A stretch of DNA of 64,000 bases from Viridibacillus arvi (GCF_001274945.1 NZ_LILB01000005.1:996959-1060958); one strand, 5' to 3'; shown: positions 24,357-33,200, counted from the first letter of the stretch. Translations and numbers: made by a program. Notes: generated by a model not told the origin, from the sequence alone.

Positions 24357-24396
24357 CATAAGGTGGAGGTCGCTGGTTCGAGCCCAGTAGGAATCA
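24357..24396 (+). tRNA. Displaced 3' half of a tRNA (anticodon CAT), element attachment site
   Basis: CAT-AA, anticodon stem GGTGG, variable loop AGGTC, T stem GCTGG, T loop TTCGAGC, T stem CCAGT, acceptor AGGAATC and an A at the end: a tRNA(CAT) from the anticodon onward, with no 5' half to its left. Site-specific integration into tRNA 3' ends leaves such a displaced copy. The intact gene should lie at the other end of the element, left of this window. Confidence 0.7.
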
Positions 24397-24407
24397 TAGG
24401 TGTAGAT

Positions 24408-24460
24408 AAAACCTTGTTACATCAACGTTTATTAATGTTGATTGTGACAGGGTTTTCTTT
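24408..24460 (+). terminator. Terminator of the former tRNA transcript
   Basis: AAAACCTTGTTACATCAAC pairs with GTTGATTGTGACAGGGTTTT around a 10-base loop, followed by CTTTAATTTT. It lies 11 bp past the tRNA fragment. Confidence 0.75.
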
Positions 24461-24682
24461 AATTTTAGACTGAAACTATACGTGAATGGATCATGTACAT
24501 GCAATTTGAACATATTCAATTTAAGAACATTAAAACCAGGTTAGTTAAACAGGTTAGTCTAAAAACATCCACCATTTCCTAAAAACGATTAAGTCGTAGC
24601 TCCTTGATCTTCCAGTAAAGCCTCCTCTAGTTCAATAACAAATTTATTAACTCAATGTTGTATGAGTCCAGACAAAATTTCT
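24461..24682. other. Intergenic stretch without a supported gene
   Basis: No intact gene. On the minus strand a short open run (ELEEALLEDQGATT, about 24590-24640) looks protein-like but has no start and no recognisable family. Confidence 0.4.
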
Positions 24683-24719
24683 TAAAAAAAAACTGCCTTC
24701 TCAAATAGTAAAGGCAGTC
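24683..24719 (-). terminator. Terminator of the YheC/D-like gene
   Basis: Minus-strand ACTGCCTT...AAGGCAGT followed by a run of nine T, 16 bp after the stop. Confidence 0.8.
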
Positions 24720-24735
24720 ACAGTTCTCTAAACCC

Positions 24736-25776
24736 TCAATTCGAAGGCAAGTTCTTGTTATTAAGGGCTAAATATTTGGCGTAATGAATCGTGTTTCTTG
24801 CTACGTCAAATTCACCATTAAATATTATTGGGATTCCAGGCCGCCAATTTACTTCAAATAACCACAATCTTTGGTTTTCATCGATTCCAACGTCGATTCC
24901 TAATTCATCGAGTGGGAAATCATCGTATAATGAATCAAAATGGTTAGAAAAGCTTAATGAAAAATGCTCAAGTGATCTTTTGACATTAAACCAGTCATCA
25001 TTAAACTCTTTTTGTAAAAAATGATCAAGATAAGCAGTATAACCCCCACTACCTAAATTAGATGTAATACTGCCCAAAGGTCCTATACGGGGATATATTG
25101 ATGTTATGACCCATTTTCCTTCTCCATTTTTTTGTACATGCAAACGGAAATCGAATACATGGCCTGATTTTATCTGACATGAAATAAACCTTTGAACTAT
25201 ATATTCTTGTTCCTGAATTTTAAGTAACGCAAAGTCTAATAACTCTTCTTTCGTATAAATTGAGATTTTGCCTGAGTCATTAATTTTGAATTTATCATCT
25301 TCTTTTTCAATGAAAAAGATGCTCTCACCTTGGTGGCCAGAAATGGGTTTCATAATGACTTTTGGATATAGAATAATCATGTCCAGTAAATCTTTGACAT
25401 TAGTTAGTTCGAGTGTTGGAATCAGGTATTGTTTAAAATCCTCACCTTCCTTAATCCTTTTATGGACACTCAATTTATCTCCGATTGAATGACTAGTAAA
25501 TGGAATCCTCTCAGATAAATAGTCGAAGGTTCGCTCTGCTTTTTCACCTACGGGATAACTTGCATTATAAATGACATCTGGAAACGGATATTCCTTGTCA
25601 ATCCACACACCATTTTCATAATACTTACCGATAATTTTTTGGTTTTCAATATCAACTTTACCAGGTGTGAAGTAAAAAAATTCCACACCTTCAGCTTTAG
25701 CCACAACAGAATAGGCATAGGCCTTCTTTACTTTCTCAGGTTCTGCTCTATGATGCAGCATTCCAATTAAGATCAT
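24736..25776 (-). CDS. YheC/YheD-family spore coat-associated ATP-grasp protein
   Basis: 346 residues from ATG at 25776 (MILIGMLHHRAEPEKVKKAY), favoured by GGAGA 5 bases upstream over the ATG 11 codons earlier. The N-terminal third has the YheC/D opening. The ATP-grasp fold follows, with VIMKPISGHQGESIFFIEK near residue 155, a YIVQRFIS strand near 205, a DFRLHVQKNGEGKWVI segment and a metal-binding LWLFEVNWRPG end near 310. B. subtilis YheC and YheD are endospore coat-associated. The substrate is unknown. It heads a group with a CotZ-like gene and a second ATP-grasp gene. Confidence 0.8.
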   Translation of the reverse strand: MILIGMLHHRAEPEKVKKAYAYSVVAKAEGVEFFYFTPGKVDIENQKIIGKYYENGVWIDKEYPFPDVIYNASYPVGEKAERTFDYLSERIPFTSHSIGDKLSVHKRIKEGEDFKQYLIPTLELTNVKDLLDMIILYPKVIMKPISGHQGESIFFIEKEDDKFKINDSGKISIYTKEELLDFALLKIQEQEYIVQRFISCQIKSGHVFDFRLHVQKNGEGKWVITSIYPRIGPLGSITSNLGSGGYTAYLDHFLQKEFNDDWFNVKRSLEHFSLSFSNHFDSLYDDFPLDELGIDVGIDENQRLWLFEVNWRPGIPIIFNGEFDVARNTIHYAKYLALNNKNLPSN

Positions 25777-26030
25777 ATTTCTCCATCTCTCCTTAATAAA
25801 AGATACCATTCTAAGAAAATTATTAGAAAAGATTATCCAGTATTCCTCTTTTTATGAACACCTATATCCTATATTATTAATTTATGATTTTTCTGTACAA
25901 TTACAAAGATACATACAAAATAAACCCAACAGCATGCATTCCAAATTCCAATCAAGTTTGTTAAATATCTAAAGATGCTTAGTAAGACCGATGGATCAAA
26001 GATTCGAAAATGCTATTTCGTCTTTTGTTC

Positions 26031-26471
26031 CTAGCACTTTTGTTCAACAATTATACTTTGACGATCTATTAATTTAGGGCTGATACACTGAATACCGGAA
26101 AATTCATGTATGGATACAATCACTTTAATATTCGTTTTTTCTAATCGATAAGGAATGTGTATGGTGTCTAAACAATTTCCTTCTATATCAAATGGACGTA
26201 ATAATGATAGGGAGACATTCGAGTCAATTAAATCCTCAATACGGAAAAAACAAGTTCTAAATAGGGATTGTGAGGTTGTGGTAGTACCAAAGGTAAAATA
26301 AGGTTCAGCAGTTGCTGCGGAATATAGAATAAATGGGATGGTTTCCTGAAGTATACCTCGAAAGATTGGTAATTTTGCTTTGTTCTGAGCTTCATAAATC
26401 TTTTCCAAAGTAGGTTTCAGATTACAAACGGACTCTTCTTCTTCTTTTTTTTCATGTCGGCCATCTATCAT
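26031..26471 (-). CDS. CotY/CotZ/ExsY-family spore coat protein, cysteine-poor
   Basis: 146 residues. The pattern TIPFILYSAATAEPYFTFG, then LFRTCFFRIEDLIDSN, SLSLLRPFD and IHEFSGIQCISPKLIDR matches the CotY/CotZ/ExsY core (NTTIPFxLYC..C.PF, FRVKRF, LELLxPV, F.GITCLDP). These proteins form the crust or exosporium basal lattice. Only five cysteines are present, fewer than the Cys-rich family norm; the usual Cys after PFILY is Ser. The acidic, Glu-rich N-terminus is also shorter. GGAGTGG site before the ATG. Confidence 0.7.
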   Translation of the reverse strand: MIDGRHEKKEEEESVCNLKPTLEKIYEAQNKAKLPIFRGILQETIPFILYSAATAEPYFTFGTTTTSQSLFRTCFFRIEDLIDSNVSLSLLRPFDIEGNCLDTIHIPYRLEKTNIKVIVSIHEFSGIQCISPKLIDRQSIIVEQKC

Positions 26472-26487
26472 TTTTTATCCACTCCAA

Positions 26488-27705
26488 TTAGATAGGTTCA
26501 ATATAAAAACGGATTTCCTTTGCAGCTTCCTTAGCAATCCTGATTGCTTCTTCTTTATTTTCTGAAGAAGCCAACACATATCCATAGCGATCGCCCATAG
26601 ATAAAGGTGGATGTAATACCTTTCCTTTTTTAGGCTTAATAAATACTTCCTCCACCCCGTCTTTCCGAGAACAGCGATTTTTTCCTGTCACCTTTATTAA
26701 AGTACCTGTAGATTCACTTGTTAAATATTGTGCAAATACAAATCTTTTGTATTTTTTTTCTAAATTAGGCTCTTGTCCTAAAAAAATCTTTATGGTTTCT
26801 TCAACTAAATTAATTCCATAGGCCGTTTCAATTATTCGATTCATTGCTCCCCCTGATATCCGAGGGTTTATTTCAATCAGTTTCCATTCATTACCAATTA
26901 ATCGCATTTCTAAATGGCAAGATCCATTATTCAAATTAAACCGTTCCAGTACCATACAAACGGTTTCATAGATTTTATTGTAAAGGGATATGTCCATATC
27001 TCCCAACAAACAATAACCAGTAACAATAAAACGGTCGAAAAATGTTATTTCTTGTTCAAGGACTGCAATAATATGAACTTTTCCTTTGTACACACAAGCT
27101 TCAATCAAATATTGAGGACCCTCTAAATATTCCTCAATTAATAACTCTCTGTTCCCTTTCTTTAATAAAGCATTAATGGATTGTTCTAATTGCTTGTCAT
27201 CTTTGGCAAATAACACATCTTTAGAACCAGTTGAAACGGGGGTTTTTACAATGAGAGGAAATAAGCCTTTTTGATTATCAATAAAATCTTCTAAGGAATC
27301 ATCTTTTTCAAACTTCGCAAAATAGGGGGATACCGGAAGATCTTTTAAAAGTTCACGTGTTGAAAGCTTATCTTCCATTTTCTCAAAAGGTTCAGGGGTC
27401 ACTGCAGTTAAATCAAATTCTTTTGACAACTTTGCAGCTACATGGACATAAGGATCAATAAAACTCAATATAGCTTCTATTTTTTTTCCTTGTGCTTGTA
27501 TTGCTCTTATATCTTCTTTTAACAAAATATGATTACTCAATTCAGTCAGAACCATTTGGTGAACTTCGGGGAAATCAAGTCTGTTTTCAAGAAACTTTTT
27601 CCTATCGGTTAATAATATAGTAAAAAATCCTAGCCTTTCAGCAGCCTTTATTGCCTCTCTACTTGAACCGGATTTATTACTGCCTATAAAAATAATCGTT
27701 TTCAT
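26488..27705 (-). CDS. ATP-grasp carboxylate-amine ligase family protein
   Basis: 405 residues if started at ATG 27705 (MKTIIFIGSNKSGSSREAI); an in-frame start 13 codons earlier has no better ribosome site, so the start is unsure. Order: Rossmann-like N-domain (residues 1-100), ATP-grasp (about 105-300) with FPLIVKTPVSTGSKDV, LLIEEYLEGPQYLIEA and the metal end GSCHLEMRLI / WKLIEINPRISGG, then a C-terminal lid. Such enzymes join an acyl phosphate to an amine, as in peptide and D-Ala-D-Ala-like ligases. It is 17 bp from the CotZ-like gene, so a role in modifying spore surface material is inferred. Confidence 0.75.
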   Translation of the reverse strand: MKTIIFIGSNKSGSSREAIKAAERLGFFTILLTDRKKFLENRLDFPEVHQMVLTELSNHILLKEDIRAIQAQGKKIEAILSFIDPYVHVAAKLSKEFDLTAVTPEPFEKMEDKLSTRELLKDLPVSPYFAKFEKDDSLEDFIDNQKGLFPLIVKTPVSTGSKDVLFAKDDKQLEQSINALLKKGNRELLIEEYLEGPQYLIEACVYKGKVHIIAVLEQEITFFDRFIVTGYCLLGDMDISLYNKIYETVCMVLERFNLNNGSCHLEMRLIGNEWKLIEINPRISGGAMNRIIETAYGINLVEETIKIFLGQEPNLEKKYKRFVFAQYLTSESTGTLIKVTGKNRCSRKDGVEEVFIKPKKGKVLHPPLSMGDRYGYVLASSENKEEAIRIAKEAAKEIRFYIEPI

Positions 27706-27744
27706 AAATTTGCTTAACAACCTTTCTAGTGTCTTTATTGGCAT

Positions 27745-28200
27745 TTTAGTCTGTAAATTAGTTTATTCAAAGGCAACTTGATTTTTTAGGTCAAATCAAC
27801 TATGAATAAATAATATATAATTGAAGCTCTACTTTTACAGAGCTAAATGGGCAAGAAACTATCTAAATCTACTCTAATAACTAAATACTTTTTCAGGCGT
27901 AAATAAGAAAAAGGATTTATATAACATCCTCACTCTTTTAAAGTGGAATCTTCATTTTTGTTATTCATCCAACTTCAATTAATAAGCTTATTAATTAATA
28001 ATTGTACCCTCTTACTTTTCTCAGATAAAAAATCTATAGGTACTTACTGGGTGGAGCTTTCATGGGTGTAGTCAACACCACATTTTGATACTAAGCTACC
28101 ATTATAAATATGATGTAGCAACGTTTCATCTCAATTTCTCCAGGTGCCAAATCTAGTGTGAATACCGTCGGAACAACGGTTTACCTAAAATTCAATTAGG
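27745..28200. other. Intergenic stretch between coat genes and IS remnant
   Basis: AT-rich, no supported gene. It should hold the promoter of the leftward ATP-grasp/CotZ genes; a sporulation sigma consensus could not be fixed by eye. Confidence 0.4.
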
Positions 28201-28740
28201 AGGTGTTTTTTGGGGGGAACAAGTTAAGATTTGTTTTACTGGTATACCAGTAAAACAAATCTTAATTGAATTAAATATACGTCATAAAACACAAGTGGAA
28301 ACATGGATGCGTTGGTATAAAAACGGAGAAATACATCGATTTGAACAACCTGTAGTTAAAGAATATACCTTTGATAAAGATCCTGAATATGAGAATGAAC
28401 AAGCAAAATTAGAAGTGGAAAACCGTTATTTATAACAACAGATTGAGGTCTTAAAAAAGTATTAGGAATTGGAGAGGAAGTGGTTGGAGAAGTAGTTGTA
28501 CAGTTAGTGGAGACATTAAAAGAAATAATGAGTGTGAAAGATATATGTACACACTTAGGGGTTACACGATCTACCTATTATTGTTGTAAACAACCATCTA
28601 CTGATGCAGGATCTTGCCAAGCAATCGAGCGACGTATTGGTGAGCTCTGTCGAGTACATAAATTTCGATATGGTTTCGAAAAATTACTGCACTCATACGT
28701 CAAGAAATACAGGGGTCAGTCTCCGTATTGCTGGGGGGCT
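28201..28740 (+). pseudogene. IS3-family transposase remnant (orfA and 5' orfB)
   Basis: Translation from about 28220 gives GIPVKQILIELNIRHKTQ, VETWMRWYKNGEIHRFEQP and EYENEQAKLEVENRYL, a stop, then QQIEVLKKY: orfA of an IS3-family (IS150 group) element broken by stops. Then VVQLVETLKEIMSVKDICTH, LGVTRSTYYCCKQP, HKFRYGFEK and, after a frame change, ITALIRQEIQGSVS correspond to the first third of orfB; the DDE catalytic domain is absent. No terminal repeats were found. The element is dead. The 130-aa frame at 28480-28872 is only a chimera of this remnant and downstream AT-rich DNA. Confidence 0.75.
28224..28265. repeat. 42-bp perfect palindrome
   Basis: TTAAGATTTGTTTTACTGGTA and its exact reverse complement meet at GGTATACC with no spacer. 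It overlaps the start of the transposase remnant. Confidence 0.9.
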
Positions 28741-29025
28741 TTTTTTATTTTCTACCTACTACTCCTCTTATTTGTACTTAATTTCATTCCTTTATTAAGT
28801 CTTCTATTTAACAACCGTAAACAAATTACCATTATAGTTTTAACACTTTTTCTGGCAAATCATTATATATAGATATAAAAGAAACTGGATTTAACAAATT
28901 TTAGAGAAAGGAATTATAGATATAAAAAATTAAGACATTTTTCTAAAGATTGGGCTTATGACTGTACTTCGTTACTTAGTGGTACATATAGATAGCAAGA
29001 CAATGAAAACAGGGGGCAAAAGTGG

Positions 29026-29538
29026 ATGAATAAAGAGATTATGCTTTCTTTATTGCATAAGGTCATTAAGGTCGATCGTGGGGGTCCTGAATCTCGTATT
29101 GGTTTTTTACTAGCTGCAGAAGATGATTATTTTGCATTACTTACTGAAGCAGACGGCGTTACCTATTACAGAACACAGCACGTTAAAAGCATAACAATTG
29201 ATGCAAAAGAGGGCTTAAAGTTCGCACTCGAGATTCCGGAAAACTTTGAGTATATAACAGGAGGGGACTTTTCAAGTATTCTAAATAGCTTAAAATATTC
29301 CTGGATCAAAGTTAATCGTGGAGGACCGGAAATGCTTGAGGGTGTGCTTGATGAAGTGGGCACAGATTATGTAATCATCATTGCAAACGAAGAAGTCATC
29401 AGACTTTCAATGTTCCATATTCGCAGTTTAAGCTATGGCGCTAAAGTTGAAAAAGTAAAAGGAGAAGAAAAAGAAGGCGATTCTTCGGCAAAGAAAAAAG
29501 AGGCTCGTTCAGAAAGTTCTTCCAAAGAAAATGAATAA
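29026..29538 (+). CDS. cotB: Spore coat protein CotB-like
   Basis: 170 residues. Two copies of the CotB repeat are seen: VDRGGPESRIGFLLAAEDDY...YYRTQHVKSITI (residues 15-65) and VNRGGPEMLEGVLDEVGTDY...FHIRSLSYGAK (about 95-150). B. subtilis CotB has the same RGGPE(S/A)xxG units. The C-terminal 25 residues (EEKEGDSSAKKKEARSESSS) are Ser/Lys/Glu-rich but much shorter than the Ser-Lys-Arg repeat tail of B. subtilis CotB, which CotH phosphorylates. GGGGG site before the ATG. First of three coat genes in a row. Confidence 0.8.
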   Translation: MNKEIMLSLLHKVIKVDRGGPESRIGFLLAAEDDYFALLTEADGVTYYRTQHVKSITIDAKEGLKFALEIPENFEYITGGDFSSILNSLKYSWIKVNRGGPEMLEGVLDEVGTDYVIIIANEEVIRLSMFHIRSLSYGAKVEKVKGEEKEGDSSAKKKEARSESSSKENE

Positions 29539-29601
29539 TAGCATAAGCGGTTTACCTTTTTTATTCGGTAGAAAAAATAATTCATGAAAGGAGACCCCTA
29601 T

Positions 29602-31125
29602 TTGAAAGAGAAGAGCTTTGGGCAATCAATAGGGGGGCTTAAAGGTGCAAAGATTGGTTTTTATCTAAACTGCAACCAATTTGTAAAAGGTACCTTACTT
29701 GAAGTTAAACAAGACCACCTTGTTGTTGATGTGAATGACATTGTACATTATTTTTCACTTCACCAAATCCATGCACTTTCAAAAAACGCTACAGACATTC
29801 GTATATCTTCTCAAAAACTCCCTTATCTTGACAGGGATCATTTGACTGATGTATTAAAAGATTTAAAATACAGCTGGGTAACTATCAATAGTTTGAGTAA
29901 CCAATTATTTGTCGGATTACTAAGTAAAATTGCCGATGACCACATCATTTTAATACGCAATGGCGAACAATTATATATTCAGAATTCATTTATATCAAAT
30001 ATTTATAAAGGTAATTATAAAATTGAAGAAGTTGCTCAAATCCCCCCTATTCAATCCAAAGATGAAACATCGGTATCCACTATAGAAGAAGTACAAGAAT
30101 ATGCTCTTGAAGACGAAGCTATCGTACAGTCACTCAGTAAAAAGACAGATGTGGATAATTTTCAAATGGATAATCCACAGTCGAGTACAAAGGTTGATTT
30201 TATAGATGAGCCTAAGTCTATATTCCCGAACAAACATTTTTTATTAAAACTAGATTCAGCATTATCTATCGATTTAGATCAACCTCCTTTACTGCACTCT
30301 GAGGTTGATTCTTCTTTCGATTTAGATCAACTCCCTTTATTGCATTCTGAGGTTAATTCCTCTTTCGATTTAGATCAAACTGCTTTGTTGCATTCTGAGG
30401 CTGATTCTTCTTTCGATTTAGATCAAACTGCTTTGTTGCATTCTGAGGCTGATTCTTCTTTCGATTTAGGTCAAACACGTTTGTTGCAGTCCGAGGGTGA
30501 TTCCTCTATCGTTTTAGATCAAACTTCTTTATTGCAGTCCGAGGGTGATTCTTCTTTCGATTTAAATCAAACTCCTTTATTGCAGTCCGAGGGTGATTCC
30601 TCTTTCGATTTAGATCAAACTCCTTTGTTGTATTCTGATGATGAAGGAAGCAATCAGAAAGTTTTACAAACGAACAAAAAAAGAGTACCCATTACTTTCA
30701 ATACCATTTTTAGTAATCAACATTCAAAAGAGACGGAACACATTCCTTTGAATGAAGAAAAATCAATTAGTAATGAGCTACCTCCAATTAAAAGTGATTT
30801 AGAAAACTTAGTCGAAAAGCTTGATTCCGCTAATGAAAAACTTACTCAACTAACTTCAAAAAAAATTAATTCCAAAGAAGAAAAGATAATACTAGAAAAA
30901 CAGTACTTTGCTTTAATGAAATATGCTAGAAAAATAGCGATTAACGAGAATTTAGATGGTACGATTTTTAAACTAAGTTCAGGTAATACAAAACTTGCTC
31001 ATTCACTTATTAGACAACTGAGTTTAAAAGAAGAAAAAATCATGTTAAAAAAGCAATACTTTGCTTTAATGAAGCATGCTGAAAAAATGTATCGCCAATT
31101 AAGAGATGAACGATTGAGATATTAA
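29602..31125 (+). CDS. CotB-related coat protein with acidic 16-residue repeats
   Basis: 507 residues from TTG at 29602, chosen because GAAAGGAGA lies 9 bases upstream; the ATG at 29584 has no site. Residues 5-55 and 85-130 resemble CotB units (KIGFYLNCNQFVKGTLLEVK; YSWVTINSLSNQLFVGLLSK) without the RGGPE motif. Residues about 220-350 are eight copies of a 16-residue unit, consensus SFDLDQTxLLxSExDS. The C-terminus has two copies of EEKI.L(E/K)KQYFALMK(Y/H)A and is helical, likely a coiled coil. It is probably a structural spore coat protein (inference). Confidence 0.65.
   Translation: MKEKSFGQSIGGLKGAKIGFYLNCNQFVKGTLLEVKQDHLVVDVNDIVHYFSLHQIHALSKNATDIRISSQKLPYLDRDHLTDVLKDLKYSWVTINSLSNQLFVGLLSKIADDHIILIRNGEQLYIQNSFISNIYKGNYKIEEVAQIPPIQSKDETSVSTIEEVQEYALEDEAIVQSLSKKTDVDNFQMDNPQSSTKVDFIDEPKSIFPNKHFLLKLDSALSIDLDQPPLLHSEVDSSFDLDQLPLLHSEVNSSFDLDQTALLHSEADSSFDLDQTALLHSEADSSFDLGQTRLLQSEGDSSIVLDQTSLLQSEGDSSFDLNQTPLLQSEGDSSFDLDQTPLLYSDDEGSNQKVLQTNKKRVPITFNTIFSNQHSKETEHIPLNEEKSISNELPPIKSDLENLVEKLDSANEKLTQLTSKKINSKEEKIILEKQYFALMKYARKIAINENLDGTIFKLSSGNTKLAHSLIRQLSLKEEKIMLKKQYFALMKHAEKMYRQLRDERLRY
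30265..30648 (+). repeat. Eight tandem 48-bp coding repeats
   Basis: 384 bp = 8 x 48 bp, all in frame. The last four copies share TTGCAGTCCGAGGGTGATTC-type DNA and the first four CATTCTGAGG(T/C)TGATTC, so expansion was stepwise. Confidence 0.85.
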
Positions 31126-31243
31126 AAATAATGAGAATGTTTCTTTCCTTTTTTATTGATTAAAACAAAATTTTATTAATCATTTCTATCATTTAATAAA
31201 GGTATTGAACTAAACTGCTATTTAATTAAATAGGAGGGTAAAC

Positions 31244-31921
31244 TTGAATAATACAGTTCAAAACTTTGATAACGAAATTGTGAGATTGGATTTATCAGGG
31301 AAAAAGCATCATATCGGTAATATCGTTGAATTAGGTAATGACTTGATTGTTCTATTTAATGGAACTGATTATATTTATATTCCCTTTGATCATATTTTAA
31401 ATTTAGCTATTGATAAAGATAATAAAGATGAGATTTCAGAACCTTTAGAATCATCTAGAATAATATCAAATGAAAACAAAAATGATTTGACTCTAACAAA
31501 TGTTCTTACACAAGCACGAGGAATGTTTGTCGAAATTTATGTAACAAATAACCAACCACTTACTGGGTATATCTCACATATCATGAATGATTATTTTATT
31601 TTCCATTCTCCAGTCTATAAAACACTGAATATCGCAACAAAACATTTGAAATGGCTAATCCCCTACAATAATAATAAAAGACCTTACGGATTATCCGAGC
31701 ATGAATTTGCAATTCAGCCATATAATGAACCTTTATTAAATTCACTAAAAGAGCAAGTTGAGAAAATGCAAAATGAACTTGTGGTGTTTAATCTTAGTGA
31801 AAAACTCCACCATACAGGAAAAATAAAAAATATTAATGGGTTAATCGTTGAGATTGAAACAGCAAGAAATGTTTCTACTTTCCTTAACCTTCTTCATATT
31901 AAAACTATACACAGAGTTTAA
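31244..31921 (+). CDS. CotB-related small-fold protein
   Basis: 225 residues with TTG start after AGGAGGG. Three Sm-like/CotB-like segments are visible: VRLDLSGKKHHIGNIVELGN with YIYIPFDHILNL (residues 10-60), FVEIYVTNNQPLTGYISHIM with LNIATKHLKWLI (95-140) and VVFNLSEKLHHTGKIKNING with FLNLLHIKTIHRV (180-225). It follows the two CotB-like genes on the same strand. The link to CotB is by fold pattern and place; it is a likely coat protein. Confidence 0.55.
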   Translation: MNNTVQNFDNEIVRLDLSGKKHHIGNIVELGNDLIVLFNGTDYIYIPFDHILNLAIDKDNKDEISEPLESSRIISNENKNDLTLTNVLTQARGMFVEIYVTNNQPLTGYISHIMNDYFIFHSPVYKTLNIATKHLKWLIPYNNNKRPYGLSEHEFAIQPYNEPLLNSLKEQVEKMQNELVVFNLSEKLHHTGKIKNINGLIVEIETARNVSTFLNLLHIKTIHRV

Positions 31922-32002
31922 ATCATTCGAATTCAAAGAGGAAATTTTTTACTGCATGTCATTTGATTTCTACAATATAGAAATCATTCCAAATTTTAAA
32001 TA

Positions 32003-32055
32003 TACCCTATAAAACATAGAATATCTACAAAATTGATTCTATGTTTTATAGGGTA
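32003..32055. terminator. Bidirectional terminator between coat gene and cotH
   Basis: TACCCTATAAAACATAGAAT and its reverse complement around a 13-base loop, between convergent genes. T-runs are short, so efficiency is uncertain. Confidence 0.6.
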
Positions 32056-32126
32056 CTTATATTAATAATGTAACTTTATCTAAGAAATCTATAGACCATC
32101 AAATTAAGTAAAAATAGAAATACCTC

Positions 32127-33200
32127 TTACTTATTTATTAGACCGTTTAGCTTACTTTCCATATACATATTTCTCGCTTGAATAAACCGCAATATATACT
32201 GTGGTTCATCATCAAAGGTTGCTGCATTATCTTTCATATTAGGATCCTTATGGATATATGGTCGTATAGAATTATATAGCTTTTCAATAAGTGGTTTCTG
32301 ATATTGCTCGGTGAATTGTGTTTGCAAAACCTCTTGGAGAAACTCTCCGTACATAAGTCTAAATTTACCGCAATCTAGTAATCTGGCTGTCAATGTATTA
32401 TACCCCTCTATTGGAATGTAATTATGTTCAAGAGGTCTACCATGCAAGTCTCTCCCCCACGTTCCATCATAATCCCATGGTGTTATCTCAATTAACTCGC
32501 TTTTACTATTATGATAAAGTGCATAATTGTGAATAAATCCATCAAAATTTTGAGTACAAACGACACCTATAAGCCACTTTAAATACTTTGGAACATCTAA
32601 AATGGTACTTATTTCTTCATCGAATTTTTCTTTTGGAAAAGTATTAATTGCAATAAGTAGTCTTTTAAGTGAGCTATCATTCTGGTAGTCGTACTTCTTT
32701 GTATAGCCATCTTCTAATGTTAATTTTAACTTATGGTCAGGTGTATACAATGAAAAATTAGCATCGTCATTCGTTGCATAATAAATGGTTCCATCCGGTA
32801 ATTTTCTATTCCCCAAAAAATACTGGTCAAATGACTCCAGCTGTAAATAAACCCCATGGCAAACATCATTAATATAAAGGAGAATATGAACAGATTGAGG
32901 TGCAAGAACACCAATACTTTCAAAAAAATCAAATGATAGCTTATTTCTCATTAAAGAAGGATCGTTATATTCAGCATTTAAATGAATTTCATGCTGTCCA
33001 TCCATAAAATAAGGTTTATCAAAAATAATATGATAGGATTTTTTTTTATGTTTTCGTAATTGATTCCCTCGTAAAGCTATTTTTATTGAGAGTTTCTGTT
33101 TGGCTGTTTTTAGTTTTGCATCGACATAATCATGTTCCCAAATATTATTTTGTATTCTTAAAAGTTCATTTTCGGGCATTTCAATATAATATTTTTCCAT
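32127..33200 (-). CDS. cotH: CotH-family spore coat kinase
   Basis: 357 residues from ATG at 33200, preceded by GGAGGAGG; B. subtilis CotH is 362. CotH is an atypical protein kinase that phosphorylates Ser residues of CotB and CotG and controls outer coat assembly. Visible kinase features: LNAEYNDPSLMRNKLSFDF near residue 75-92, a VYLQLESFDQYFLG strand near 117, the catalytic segment TQNFDGFIHNYALY with Asp220, and the metal-binding WDYDGTWGRDLHGRP with Asp243. The 23-residue spacing of these Asp residues equals that of the two Asp residues known to matter in B. subtilis CotH. It is divergent from the GSR-repeat gene and convergent with the CotB-like genes. Confidence 0.85.
   Translation of the reverse strand: MEKYYIEMPENELLRIQNNIWEHDYVDAKLKTAKQKLSIKIALRGNQLRKHKKKSYHIIFDKPYFMDGQHEIHLNAEYNDPSLMRNKLSFDFFESIGVLAPQSVHILLYINDVCHGVYLQLESFDQYFLGNRKLPDGTIYYATNDDANFSLYTPDHKLKLTLEDGYTKKYDYQNDSSLKRLLIAINTFPKEKFDEEISTILDVPKYLKWLIGVVCTQNFDGFIHNYALYHNSKSELIEITPWDYDGTWGRDLHGRPLEHNYIPIEGYNTLTARLLDCGKFRLMYGEFLQEVLQTQFTEQYQKPLIEKLYNSIRPYIHKDPNMKDNAATFDDEPQYILRFIQARNMYMESKLNGLINK

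Noticed and set aside
24590-24640. Protein-like run ELEEALLEDQGATT as a gene remnant
   Set aside because: Too short and without start or recognised family; mentioned only as possible debris.
28480-28872. 130-codon frame as an intact gene
   Set aside because: Only the first 60 codons match IS3 orfB; the rest is hydrophobic AT-rich read-through past the break.
29166-29363. Minus-strand frame in the CotB-like gene
   Set aside because: Antisense shadow of a clear coding gene.
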